Numbered from the stretch's first letter, positions 16,371 to 25,290 are shown. The stretch is DNA of 64,000 bases from DATMNI01 sp035570275 (GCA_035570275.1 DATMNI010000373.1:1-64000), one strand, 5' to 3'. The notes: generated by a model from the letters alone, not told the origin. Translations and numbers: made by a program.

Positions 16371-17712
16371 GTTGGGGTTTGATTAACCTGCCTTTAAGCG
16401 CTCCTACTATCTTGCCATCAACTATCTGGCCATCAACGAAAACGGTTTCGCCGCGCACCACCGTGCGCCGCACCAGGCCGCGGAAAGCCGCGCCCAGGTA
16501 GGGGCTGAGGCCGTGCTTCTGAAAAAGCGATTCGCGCGTGACGGTAAACTCGGCCGCGGTGTCCACCAGGGTAAAATCGGCGTCGTTGCCAATGGCCAGA
16601 CTGCCCTTTCGCGGGAGCCCAAAGCGGCGCGCGGGGTTGGCGGCAGTGAGGGCCGCAATCCGCTCTACCGGGGCCAGTTCCAGCAGCACCGCCAGCGTGG
16701 ACTGCACCCCGGCGATACCGCCCCAGATCCGGAAGAAGTTGACGTCCTGCTTCATGGCGAGGGGCGCGGGCGAATGGTCGGAGCCCACCATATCCACGTC
16801 GCCGCGCAGCACCGACCGCCACAGCATCTTGCGCTCGGCTGCCTGGCGCAGCGGCGGCGCGCACTTGGCCACCGCGCCCAGCCGCAGCATGTCCTCTTCG
16901 GTGAAGTAGAGGTAATGGGCGCAGGTTTCGATCGAAATATCGACGCCGCGGGCGCGGGCTTCGAGCGCCGCGGCCACACCGCGCCCGGAGCTGATGTGGA
17001 CGATGTGCAGCCTGGCTCCGGCCTCGCCGGCCAGCAGCGCCGCGCGCTGGATGGCCGCCACCTCCGCCAATACGGGGCGCGAGTCCAGGTAATCGCGGAC
17101 GCCGTGCCGGCCGGCTTCCAACGCCCGCCCGGTGAGCGCCTGGACCAGTTCGTCGCTTTCCGCATGCACGGCAACCGGAAGGCCCAGCCGCGCCGCCTCG
17201 CACATGCCCTCATAGAGCGTGAGATCGTCGGCGCGCGGAAACTCCGGCAGGCCGGAATCGGTCATGAAAGCCTTGAAGCCGATCGCGCCGCGTTCGGCCA
17301 GCGGCTCCAGCATGTCAAGATTGCCCGGAACCAGCCCGCCCCACAGCGCGAAATCGGTGATGGAAGAAGCTTCCAGCGCGGCCTGTTTTTCGTGAAACTC
17401 TTTCGGCCCCACCGTGCATGGCGAGGAGTTGAGCGGCATGTCGAAAAACATGGTGCCGCCGCCCGCCGCCAGCGCACGGCTCCCGGTGGCGGCGCCTTCC
17501 CATGCGGTGCGGCCCGGCTCGTTGAAGTGCACGTGGACGTCGATCAGCCCCGGCAGCACCGTGAGGCCGCGGGCGTCGATCTCGGGGCCGGCTCCTCCTT
17601 CACCATCCGGCGCCAGGTCCGGCGCGATTTCGCGGATGCGGCCATCTTCCACGGCTATATCCGCCGCGATGACGCCCTCCGGCGTAACCACCGAGCCGCC
17701 GCGAACGATCAT
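16345..17712 (-). CDS. allB: Allantoinase
   Basis: A 455-residue cyclic amidohydrolase that opens allantoin to allantoate. The binuclear metal site begins with DVHVHFNEPGR (H60, H62). GFKAFM (about 146-151) holds the Lys that is carboxylated in the family, and later His lie in HAES and HIVHIS; the last Asp is in VGSDHSPAP. Length fits allantoinase and dihydropyrimidinase; the genomic context settles on allantoinase. Its start overlaps the allC stop (ATGA). Confidence 0.92.
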   Translation of the reverse strand: MIVRGGSVVTPEGVIAADIAVEDGRIREIAPDLAPDGEGGAGPEIDARGLTVLPGLIDVHVHFNEPGRTAWEGAATGSRALAAGGGTMFFDMPLNSSPCTVGPKEFHEKQAALEASSITDFALWGGLVPGNLDMLEPLAERGAIGFKAFMTDSGLPEFPRADDLTLYEGMCEAARLGLPVAVHAESDELVQALTGRALEAGRHGVRDYLDSRPVLAEVAAIQRAALLAGEAGARLHIVHISSGRGVAAALEARARGVDISIETCAHYLYFTEEDMLRLGAVAKCAPPLRQAAERKMLWRSVLRGDVDMVGSDHSPAPLAMKQDVNFFRIWGGIAGVQSTLAVLLELAPVERIAALTAANPARRFGLPRKGSLAIGNDADFTLVDTAAEFTVTRESLFQKHGLSPYLGAAFRGLVRRTVVRGETVFVDGQIVDGKIVGALKGRLIKPQHAPARTDT

Positions 17713-18866
17713 GAGGGCCTCCAGGTTTCCAGAAACTTGCTGCCCACGGCCAGTGCCGCGTCCACGTCGCTGGCGTAAACCGCTTCGCGTGGATGATGGC
17801 TGATGCCGCCCGGGCTGCGCAGAAACAGCATCGCGGCAGGCACTCTCCGCGCCAGGATCATAGCGTCATGGCCGGCGCCGCTCACCATGCGATGAACCTT
17901 CTGTCCGGCGGCTTCGGCTGCCGAGCACAGCGCCCGAATCATGGAGGCGTCCATGGCGGTTGCGGGTTGCCAGTGCCGCTCCTCCCAAACCACACGCACC
18001 TTCCGGGCTGCTGCAAAGCAGGTGACGGCGAACTCCAAAGTACGCAGAACATCGGCTCGGAAGCGGTCATCGGCATGGCGGACGTCGAGGCTCGCGCACA
18101 CCGAACCTGGGATTACATTGACAGCGCCGGACTGTACTTCCAGTTGTCCGACAGTGGCTACCAACCCTGCCGTGTCCCGCGCTTTGCGCTCCACGAAACA
18201 GATCCATTCAGCGGCCGCAGCCAGGGCGTCGCGGCGGTAGTTCATCGGCGTGGTGCCGGCGTGGTTGGCCTTGCCGAGGAAGGAAAGAACCACGCGGCTC
18301 TGTCCTGCGATTGTCTCGACCACTCCTAACCGCAGGTCCATCTTCTCGAGCACCGGTCCTTGTTCAATGTGAAACTCCAGGAAGCCGCGCACGTTGCTGT
18401 CGAGGGCGGACTGTGGAATTTGCCCGGGGTCCAGCCCGTATTGCCGGATGGCATCCAGAATTCGGTCGTCCATCAAGGGCCTACCCAGCAGAGCGAGGCT
18501 GCCGATGAACGGCTTGCCGAAGCGTACGCCTTCCTCCTCGGAAAAGCCAACTACTTCGAGCGGCGCGATCCGCTGTTCCGCCAGCGCGATCCCGATCATG
18601 ACGCCAAGGATGCCGTCATATGCCCCGGCGTGCGGCACCGTATCCAGATGCGAGCCGATCATCAGGCGCGGCCCGTCGTCCGACACTCCGCGGATGTTGC
18701 CGACCGCGTCCACCCGTACCCGCAGTCCGGCCTCTTCCATCCATTCGCGCACCAGTCGGTGTACTTCGCGCATCGGGGGGGAAAGAAAGGTCCGGGTGAT
18801 GTGGCCGGGCTCTTCGGTGCACTTAGCCAGCAGACCGCAGCGGCGAATCACTTCCTGCGCGTCCAT
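17709..18866 (-). CDS. allC: Allantoate amidohydrolase
   Basis: A 385-residue M20 enzyme that releases ureidoglycine, ammonia and CO2 from allantoate. Ligands are H73 in GSHLDTVPHAG, D84 in AYDG and E111/E112 in FSEEEGVRFG, and LEFHIEQGPVLE (about 164-175) is the family motif. I chose ATG 18866; a longer frame reaches 18944 but adds non-conserved residues. It is the first gene of the allC-allB-allE-amidohydrolase unit. Confidence 0.88.
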   Translation of the reverse strand: MDAQEVIRRCGLLAKCTEEPGHITRTFLSPPMREVHRLVREWMEEAGLRVRVDAVGNIRGVSDDGPRLMIGSHLDTVPHAGAYDGILGVMIGIALAEQRIAPLEVVGFSEEEGVRFGKPFIGSLALLGRPLMDDRILDAIRQYGLDPGQIPQSALDSNVRGFLEFHIEQGPVLEKMDLRLGVVETIAGQSRVVLSFLGKANHAGTTPMNYRRDALAAAAEWICFVERKARDTAGLVATVGQLEVQSGAVNVIPGSVCASLDVRHADDRFRADVLRTLEFAVTCFAAARKVRVVWEERHWQPATAMDASMIRALCSAAEAAGQKVHRMVSGAGHDAMILARRVPAAMLFLRSPGGISHHPREAVYASDVDAALAVGSKFLETWRPS

Positions 18867-18870
18867 TAGC

Positions 18871-19272
18871 TCAGATCCCTTTTGGTGGTGCAGGCGGTTT
18901 CGCCACAATGCCGCTTGCTTTGGATCCCGTCGGCCATCCTGCACCTATTGATCGATCGTGCGTGAAAACGCTATCAAGGTTGAACTGCTTCACCAAATCG
19001 CGGGCAGTCTCAAACATCAGCGTAACATCGAGACTGGATACGAGCACGTTCCGAACAGCGCTCCAGTTTCGCGGGGCATCTTTGAGGGCGTCTTGGGTCA
19101 GGAAAATGACGGGCTGGCCGGTAGCGTGCGCGATCCCCAGTTCGAAAAACACGTTGGCATTGCTGCCTGTGATACCGGCTATCAAGAACGATGCCGTCGA
19201 AATCTGGTGGGAGATCTTCTTAATTAACTCCGGTCGAAAGGGCATTGCGACGAAATAGACTGTTTCGCGCAA
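18871..19272 (-). pseudogene. Nucleoside 2-deoxyribosyltransferase-like domain, internally deleted
   Basis: A 133-residue frame. FVAMPFRPEL and ATASFLIAGITGSNANVFFE-type sequence followed by LGIAHATGQPVIFLTQD are the start and centre of the nucleoside-2-deoxyribosyltransferase/TIR-like fold common in effector proteins. The 35 to 40 residues that normally separate these two motifs are missing, and the only start is a TTG or an internal ATG at 19245. It is best read as a remnant; a very short active protein cannot be excluded. It lies between the carboxylesterase and allC genes. Confidence 0.5.
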
Positions 19273-19273
19273 C

Positions 19274-19375
19274 GCTCGCGCTGGTGACCGCTACCCGAGT
19301 CTTTTCGATCAATGCCGGACTCGAAGCCGCGACCGCAACGCCCGCCATAATTCCGCCGGACGTGTGTTTCACAAA
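19274..19375 (-). pseudogene. Remnant of a carboxypeptidase-regulatory-like domain
   Basis: About 34 codons read FVKHTSGGIMAGVAVAASSP then ALIEKTRVAVTSAS, the first strands of the carboxypeptidase-regulatory-like domain that begins acidobacterial TonB receptors and secreted proteins. No start or continuation exists. It directly abuts the deoxyribosyltransferase-like remnant, so this spot is a junction of two broken genes. Confidence 0.45.
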
Positions 19376-19395
19376 GATCCGGTGATTGAGAGGGA

Positions 19396-21009
19396 TTAAC
19401 CGCGCCGCCCCGCCGGCGCCGGCATTTCCGCCCAAAACTTCCGAATCTCACCCCTGGGATCGTTCTCCGCCCTGACCTCGCTATCGAAGATCATAGTGGC
19501 CCGCTTCGCCGGATCGTATGCGGGCCAGTCGGGGATCTTGGGATTATTGGGTTTGCCCGTCTTCGCCAGCGACACCCACGCCGACGCGAAGCGATCCCAG
19601 AGCGCGCGTTCCTGCCGGGAACCGGTGCCGCCGACGCCGTCGCGATAGTTGTAGAAGGACGCCGACACGTCGGTGCCATGGACCGCGCCGAACTTGCCGC
19701 CGAAGCCGGAGCTCTCATAGGACCAGAGATACATGTAGGCGGGCGCCTTGGCCAGAGCCGATTTGCGCTCGGCCTGCAGCATGGCGCTGCGCCGCGCGCC
19801 GGCATCGGTAGCGATCTGCGCCTGGATCAGGAAGGGCGACTTGTTCGGGTAGCGGCTGCGGTAGAGGGCGAGCATGGGCTCGGCCTTGACGCCGTACCGC
19901 TCGTTCATCATGGTCTTGAGCCCGGCTTCGTCGAGATCGAAATTCGTCAGCGCCAGCGCGGCGTCTTCCAGGGTGGTCGAGATGATGACCGGGACATCGG
20001 CGGATTCGGGCGGAGCCACCGGGTCGAAAGGATGGTGGGGCAACACGGCGCCATCCACTACGGGCGTGAAGCTGGCGGCGGGGCCGAGCGACGTCTGGGC
20101 TTCCAGGATCTGTTGCCACGGGCGTTTCTGAATATCGGCGATATTGCCCTTGGAGATGCCGAGCTTGGTCAGAAGGGCCTCCGCCGACTTGGCCGCCTGC
20201 TCGGGCGCGGCGGAACGGATGGTGGACCCGCTCTGCACGCCGGCGCTGTGGAACAGGCCCTTGGCGGAGGGCATGGCCAGCATGGTGGAGGTCTTCGCGC
20301 CGCCACCCGACTGGCCGAAGATCATCACTCTTCCCGGGTCGCCGCCGAAGCGTTCAATGTTGTCCCGCACCCATACGAGGGACGCGGCCAGGTCCATCAT
20401 GCCGGCGACACCGGCCTGCGCGAATTCGGGCGGCGCATCGAGGCCTGCCAGGTGGAGATAGCCGAAGCTTGCCAGGCGATGGTTGACAGTGACGACCACG
20501 ACGTCGCCGTACTTCGCCAGTTGCGCGCCGTCGTAGCCGGGAGCGTTGCCGGACCCGGTGGCGAAACCGCCGCCGTGGAAGGAAACCATGACAGCGCGCT
20601 TCTGGCCGTCGTTGACGCCGGGAGTCCAGACGTTGAGGGAGAGGCAATCCTCGCCCATGCCGCCCACGTGCAGATCCCACTGGATGAGCATGCCGTAATC
20701 GCTGTTCAGATTCGCCAGCGTTTGGGGGCAGATCTGTCCATGGCCAAAACACTCGCGTACGCCGGTCCACGGAGCGGGCTTCCTGGGCGGCATGTAGCGG
20801 TTCCGGCCGCCGGTGGGCGCGCCGTAGGGAATGCCCTTGAATTCCTTGATGCCGGTGTTGGCGATGCCTTGCACTTTGCCGGAAGTGGTGTCAACCGTCC
20901 AAAAGAGCTGGCTGGACGCCGGCGATTGTGCCGCCGCTTTGGTGGCCGTCTTGGTGGCCAGGGCGCAACCCGCGCCCAAGGAAGCGAGGAAGGAACGTCG
21001 TGTGGTCAT
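19396..21009 (-). CDS. Tat-exported type B carboxylesterase/lipase
   Basis: A 537-residue alpha/beta-hydrolase of the carboxylesterase type B family. A Tat leader (TTRRSFLASLGAG) covers residues 2-14, so it is periplasmic. The oxyanion loop is SFHGGGFATGSG (about 143-154), the nucleophile lies in FGQSGGGAKT (about 231-240; Gln replaces the common Glu), and the His is probably in GAVHGTDVSAS (about 441). Its substrate is unknown. It lies inside the purine cluster on the same strand but has its own 155-base upstream gap with an operator-like palindrome. Confidence 0.88.
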   Translation of the reverse strand: MTTRRSFLASLGAGCALATKTATKAAAQSPASSQLFWTVDTTSGKVQGIANTGIKEFKGIPYGAPTGGRNRYMPPRKPAPWTGVRECFGHGQICPQTLANLNSDYGMLIQWDLHVGGMGEDCLSLNVWTPGVNDGQKRAVMVSFHGGGFATGSGNAPGYDGAQLAKYGDVVVVTVNHRLASFGYLHLAGLDAPPEFAQAGVAGMMDLAASLVWVRDNIERFGGDPGRVMIFGQSGGGAKTSTMLAMPSAKGLFHSAGVQSGSTIRSAAPEQAAKSAEALLTKLGISKGNIADIQKRPWQQILEAQTSLGPAASFTPVVDGAVLPHHPFDPVAPPESADVPVIISTTLEDAALALTNFDLDEAGLKTMMNERYGVKAEPMLALYRSRYPNKSPFLIQAQIATDAGARRSAMLQAERKSALAKAPAYMYLWSYESSGFGGKFGAVHGTDVSASFYNYRDGVGGTGSRQERALWDRFASAWVSLAKTGKPNNPKIPDWPAYDPAKRATMIFDSEVRAENDPRGEIRKFWAEMPAPAGRRG

Positions 21010-21026
21010 GGCTGCCCCCCTTAGTA

Positions 21027-21040
21027 ACCGACCGTTCGGT
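21027..21040. promoter_or_regulatory. Operator-like palindrome upstream of the carboxylesterase gene
   Basis: ACCGACCGTTCGGT is a 12-of-14 inverted repeat with the ACCGA-TCGGT arms typical of TetR-family operators. It sits 18 bases before the start codon. No TetR gene is in the window. CGGTAACC direct repeats follow at 21080-21100. Confidence 0.3.
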
Positions 21041-21164
21041 AGCAGATATATCAGAGATCCCGGTATCTGTCAATGGATTCCGGTAACCCGGTAACCCGGT
21101 CTCCTCAAGCGCTCGCCGCAAGGTATCCTGGACACGGCGCGCCACGTTCGCCTGATGCTGACCA

Positions 21165-21503
21165 TCACGATCCCCGGTAGGTGCTGTACCCGTACGGCGA
21201 AACCAGCAGCGGCACGTGATAGTTCGCGGCCGCATCGGCCACACCGAACCGCACCACAACGTCGCCCAAAAACGGCAGCGCTCCGCCCGGCAATCCGAAG
21301 TAGTCCCCCACTCCGAATACCAGTTCGTAGACTCCCGCCGCCAGCGCGTCGCCCGCCAGCAGCGGTTCATCGGTGCGGCCATCGGCGTTCGTGGTGACGG
21401 TCTTGACCAGCCTGCGGGGCTGGCAGGCGTAGAGTTGGACACGCATGCCGGCGGCGGGCCTGCCGTTGGCGGTGTCGAGAACGTGAGTAGAAAGGCGAGC
21501 CAT
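21165..21503 (-). CDS. hiuH: 5-hydroxyisourate hydrolase
   Basis: A 112-residue transthyretin-like enzyme that hydrolyses 5-hydroxyisourate from uricase to OHCU. Catalytic signatures are LSTHVLD at the start (His), an internal Arg/His region, and the C-terminal YRGS tetrapeptide. I prefer ATG 21503, with GGAAG eight bases upstream, over GTG 21512. It follows the uricase gene by about 30 bases and completes the uricase-HIU hydrolase-OHCU decarboxylase series. Confidence 0.93.
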   Translation of the reverse strand: MARLSTHVLDTANGRPAAGMRVQLYACQPRRLVKTVTTNADGRTDEPLLAGDALAAGVYELVFGVGDYFGLPGGALPFLGDVVVRFGVADAAANYHVPLLVSPYGYSTYRGS

Positions 21504-21532
21504 GATTGTCACTTCCGGCTTTGCCGCTGCGC

Positions 21533-22441
21533 CTATCTGCGCAGCGTGAGCCCGAGGCAGCCGAAGGGCGGGCGCGAGTCGGTATAGATGCCAAGCTCCT
21601 CGCCGCGCTCAGCCACGGTATCCCAGGTGCGATTGTTGGCCTCCAGCCGCACTTCCGTCACCGCCGGCAGTTCGGCCAGCATTTTAGTTCCCATCCGGTA
21701 GATCACCTGTTGAATGCTGCCCGAATCGAAAGAATGAAACACGCTGTGGACCATTTCGCGCACGCGCGCCGTCAGAGCCGCCGGTTCCGGGCAGAGCCAC
21801 TCCAGATCCAGCCACATGTGCAGCGGCCGGTTGAGAATGTCCGGCAGCGTGGTGTACTGGTCACGGACAAAGCCGGTGAAGGCGCTGCCGCCCAGCCGCA
21901 GCAGTCTAAATCCGTGAAGCCCCGATCGCGATTCCACCACTTCCCCGCTCCGCAGTTCCACCTGCGCCATGGCCCGCTCCGGCCCGCAGGGCGCGAAGGC
22001 CACGCTGCCATCCACCACGCCGGTGTACGGAATTTCCATGGCCCGCACCTGAATGCCCTCGGTCTGCGGATAAGTGGCCAGGAAGCGGGCTGCCAGGAAG
22101 CGGCAATAGGTTTCCAGATCGCAGCCCGTGAAGTTGAGGGTCTCGCGCTGGATGAAGTTCTTCATGGAGTCGGTGGCGACCAGGCCGGTATTGTCACCGG
22201 TGGTGTAGGTGGGCCAGAAGGCGTCACCGTACAGCAGCATGGTGACGCTGGCGCCGAAGACCGGCGGGAGCCTGTCGGGGGTAACATTACCGGGCGTAAC
22301 GCTGCCGGGGGTAACGCTGTCGCCGGTAGCACGGTCGGGCCTGGCGCAGTCGGGAGTAAGGCCGTCGCGGTTCAGCCGATAGACGATAACGTCGCCTTTG
22401 CCGTAGTAATTCCGTTTGTCGCCGCTGGCGAAATGCTGCAT
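21533..22441 (-). CDS. pucL: Factor-independent urate oxidase with pentapeptide-repeat insert
   Basis: A 302-residue uricase that oxidises urate to 5-hydroxyisourate. Typical parts are YYGKGDVIVYRLNRDG at the start, TGDNTGLVATDSMKNFI (about 75-91, with the catalytic Thr), and a second T-fold half ending GIYTDSRPPFG. Between the first strand and FGASVTMLLYGD lies an insertion of five-residue repeats (LTPDC, ARPDR, ATGDS, VTPGS, VTPGN, VTPDR) not expected in the family. The ATG at 22441 lies inside the preceding fusion gene, 70 bases before its stop, in another frame. There is no OHCU decarboxylase domain here. Confidence 0.9.
   Translation of the reverse strand: MQHFASGDKRNYYGKGDVIVYRLNRDGLTPDCARPDRATGDSVTPGSVTPGNVTPDRLPPVFGASVTMLLYGDAFWPTYTTGDNTGLVATDSMKNFIQRETLNFTGCDLETYCRFLAARFLATYPQTEGIQVRAMEIPYTGVVDGSVAFAPCGPERAMAQVELRSGEVVESRSGLHGFRLLRLGGSAFTGFVRDQYTTLPDILNRPLHMWLDLEWLCPEPAALTARVREMVHSVFHSFDSGSIQQVIYRMGTKMLAELPAVTEVRLEANNRTWDTVAERGEELGIYTDSRPPFGCLGLTLRR
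22271..22375. repeat. Seven 15-base tandem repeats inside the uricase gene
   Basis: Seven 15-base units follow each other without gaps. The third unit (22301-22315) reads GCTGCCGGGGGTAAC on the plus strand; the others differ at a few positions. The period is five codons, so the frame is kept. Confidence 0.85.
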
Positions 22442-25290
22442 TCGAGTATGGTCTCCAAGCGAAACCGCGCGATCCGATAAACCTGGTCCAGCGCCGCGCG
22501 AAACTCCTCGTCCCGAGTGAGGCCCACGCGCTGTTCCAGAGATCTCAGAATATCGTGCTTCGTGCTTCCCTTCACGGCCAACAGAAACGGAAACCCGAAT
22601 CGCTCCCGGTACTCCGCATTGAGCTGCTGCAACCGCGCGAACTCGGCCGGCGTCAGGCAGTCCAGACCGGCGCCGTCCTGTTCGCCTGACGAAGCCTCGC
22701 TCATTTTGGCCCGCGCCCCCAAATCGGGATGCGCCCGCAGCAGCGTCAATTGTTCTTCGGGGGCGGCGCGCTCCACCTGTCCCGTCATGGCGGCGTGCAG
22801 CGCATCTACCGATTCGAAGGGCTCCGCCCGCCACGCCCGCTCGGCTACCCATGGCGAGTGCTCGAATACCCAGCCGAGGGACTTCACGAAGCGCTGCCGC
22901 TCGACGGCCCAGAAGATACGCTCGGGCGTAAGCGGACTGTCCAATTCGACTTGCACACCCCCGACTTGAACACCCACGGAACCAAAAGCGGCAATGGCGT
23001 CGCGAATCGCTTCGCGCACGGAGATCGCCAACATCAGCGGCGGCTCGCCCACCGCCTTGCTGCCCAGAATCGCGCCGGCTTCGGTGGCCCGCTCCAGACC
23101 GCCGCGCTCCAGACCGGTCGCCCGCTCCAGAAAGGCGACTTCGAAGACCTCGGGAAGCTCTGCCAACGAAGGCAGCTTGTATGTCGATGCACCGGCGGTG
23201 GCCACGCGGCCCTGCTGGTCCCACAGCAGTTCTTCCAGCGTGAGCCAGCCCAGGCCCTGCATGAATCCGCCTTCCACCTGGCCGCGATCGATCACCGGCG
23301 AAATCGAATCGCCCACGTCGTGCAGGATGTCCACGCGCAGGATGCGATGTTCCCCGGTGAAGCCATCCACCTCCACCTCGGTTACGGCGGCGCCATAGGC
23401 GTAATAGTGGAAAGGCTCACCCTGCCCGGTCTTGGGGTCAAAGTGAATCCCGGGTGTGCGGTAGTAGCCTTGCGCGAACAGCGGAAGCCGCTGACGATAG
23501 GCCGCTTCCACCACTTGCGCAAACGGGAGCCGTGCCGTGCCGCCCTCGGCAAACACACCGCCACCGTAGCGCACGGCTTCGGGCGGGCAGCTCAACATCG
23601 CTCCGGCCACCGGCGCCAGGCGCGCCTTGAGTTGATCGCAGGCATCGGCCACCGCCGCACCGTTGAGATCGGTGCTGGCCGACGCCGCGCTAGCCGACGT
23701 GTTGGGCACTTTGTCGGTACGGGTGGGCATGATGCGGACCGCGTCCAACGGCAGGCCCAGGCTCCCGGCCGCGATTTGCCGGATCTTGGTGTGCAGGCCC
23801 TGGCCCATCTCCGTGCCGCCGTGGTTCACCTGCACGCTGCCGTCGCGATAGATCAGCACCAGCGCGCCCGCCTGGTTGAAGAAGGTGGCGGTGAACGAGA
23901 TGCCGAATTTCACCGGCGTGATGGCGATGCCGCGCTTGCGGTGGGCGTGCTCCGCGTTGAACCGGGCCGCGGCCTCGCGCCGTGCCGTGAAGCGGCTGGT
24001 CTCCTGCAGTTCATGCCAGATCGTTTGGATTCGCCAGGCGTCCTTGACCGTCTGGCCGTAGTGCGTGGTCTGGCCGTCGCGGTAGAAATTCCGCTGCCGC
24101 ACCACCTCGGGGGGCAGAGACAGGCGCCGCGCTGCCCTATCGAGAATATCTTCGATCACCAGCATGCCCTGCGGCCCGCCGAAACCGCGGAATGCCGTCT
24201 GCGAGGTTTTGTGGGTGCGGCAAACGTAGCCTTCCGCATCCACCGCCGGAAGGTAATAGGCGTTGTCCAGGTGGAACATGGCGCGCCACATCACCGGTTC
24301 CGACAGGTCCAAGCTCCAGCCGGCATCGGAATAGAGCGAAACGGTGAGACCTTGCAGGTGGCCGGCTTCATCGAAACCGGCCTCAAAGCGCGCCAGGAAG
24401 GGATGCCGCTTGCCGGTAAGCGCCATATCCAGCACGCGCGGCAACCGCACGCGTACCGGCCGGCGCGTCTTCCATGCGCCCAACGCGGCCACGGCGGCCC
24501 AGGGGTTCGCCTGCACTTCCTTTCCCCCAAACGCCCCGCCCATGCGCAGACACTCCACCGTCACCTGGCTTCGCGGGATGCCCAGCACGCGCGCCACCAC
24601 GTCCTGAGTTTCACTGGGGTGCTGCGTGGAAGAGTGCAGCGCCACGCCGCCCGATTCGTCCAACCAGGCCAGCGCGCATTGTGTCTCCAGGTAAAAGTGC
24701 TCCTGGCCGCCGATGTGGAGTTCGCCCCCGATGCGCAGCGCGCTTTCGGCCACGGCTCGGGCGGCATCACCGCGGCGCAGGTGGAGGGGTCCCGAATGGA
24801 ACGCTTGTCGGGCGATGGCCTCCTCAATAGTCAGGATGGCGGGCAGCGGCTGGTACGTCACGGTCACGCGGGCCGCGCCGCGCTGCGCGGCTTCGAGCGA
24901 TTCGCCCAGCACCCAGGCGACGGGCTGTAGGTGATGCATCACCTCGTCGGGGAAAAGCGGCTCATCGTGACGGTTGGCGCCGGAATTGCCTTCGCCCGGC
25001 ACATCCGATCCGGTGAGCGTGGCCACCACTCCCGGTTCGGCCAGCGCCGGCCCGGCATCGAGCCACGTGACCAGGGCATGGGCGTGTGGCGCCAGCACCG
25101 GCCAGGCATGCAGGGTCTGCGGAAAGCGGCCCACCAGATCGTCGGTATAGAGCGCCTCGCCGGTGACGTGGCCGCGCGCGCTTTCGTGCGGAACCGCCAT
25201 GCCGGCTGGCAGTGGGACAGACGATCGGGTTTTGTCGTCTGTCAGGCTGGGAGCCGGCATGCCGGTTGGCCCCGCGGTCAGCGGTTTCAT
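22372..25290 (-). CDS. xdhB: Xanthine dehydrogenase molybdenum subunit fused to OHCU decarboxylase
   Basis: A 972-residue two-part protein. Residues 1 to about 795 are the molybdopterin subunit of xanthine dehydrogenase (GGAFGGKE about 258-265, FRGFGGPQG about 365-373, HGGTEMGQGLHTK, and a C-terminal GSKAVGEPPLML with the active-site Glu). Residues about 796-949 are OHCU decarboxylase: FEHSPWVAERAW, LRAHPDLGARA with catalytic His, LNAEYRERFGFPFLLAVKG and QVYRIARFRLETIL. The last 23 residues are a by-product of reading over the uricase start. The start is ATG 25290, overlapping the xdhA stop (ATGA). The protein would make urate and, two steps later, (S)-allantoin. Confidence 0.92.
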   Translation of the reverse strand: MKPLTAGPTGMPAPSLTDDKTRSSVPLPAGMAVPHESARGHVTGEALYTDDLVGRFPQTLHAWPVLAPHAHALVTWLDAGPALAEPGVVATLTGSDVPGEGNSGANRHDEPLFPDEVMHHLQPVAWVLGESLEAAQRGAARVTVTYQPLPAILTIEEAIARQAFHSGPLHLRRGDAARAVAESALRIGGELHIGGQEHFYLETQCALAWLDESGGVALHSSTQHPSETQDVVARVLGIPRSQVTVECLRMGGAFGGKEVQANPWAAVAALGAWKTRRPVRVRLPRVLDMALTGKRHPFLARFEAGFDEAGHLQGLTVSLYSDAGWSLDLSEPVMWRAMFHLDNAYYLPAVDAEGYVCRTHKTSQTAFRGFGGPQGMLVIEDILDRAARRLSLPPEVVRQRNFYRDGQTTHYGQTVKDAWRIQTIWHELQETSRFTARREAAARFNAEHAHRKRGIAITPVKFGISFTATFFNQAGALVLIYRDGSVQVNHGGTEMGQGLHTKIRQIAAGSLGLPLDAVRIMPTRTDKVPNTSASAASASTDLNGAAVADACDQLKARLAPVAGAMLSCPPEAVRYGGGVFAEGGTARLPFAQVVEAAYRQRLPLFAQGYYRTPGIHFDPKTGQGEPFHYYAYGAAVTEVEVDGFTGEHRILRVDILHDVGDSISPVIDRGQVEGGFMQGLGWLTLEELLWDQQGRVATAGASTYKLPSLAELPEVFEVAFLERATGLERGGLERATEAGAILGSKAVGEPPLMLAISVREAIRDAIAAFGSVGVQVGGVQVELDSPLTPERIFWAVERQRFVKSLGWVFEHSPWVAERAWRAEPFESVDALHAAMTGQVERAAPEEQLTLLRAHPDLGARAKMSEASSGEQDGAGLDCLTPAEFARLQQLNAEYRERFGFPFLLAVKGSTKHDILRSLEQRVGLTRDEEFRAALDQVYRIARFRLETILECSISPAATNGITTAKATLSSIG

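Noticed and set aside
19678..21024. 448-codon ORF opposite the carboxylesterase gene
   Set aside because: Antisense shadow of a Tat-exported esterase with intact catalytic motifs.
22729..24930. 733-codon ORF opposite the xanthine dehydrogenase molybdenum subunit
   Set aside because: It mirrors a gene with clear domains; its residues (His, Arg, Gly, Gln-rich) are typical of the antisense frame of a high-GC gene.
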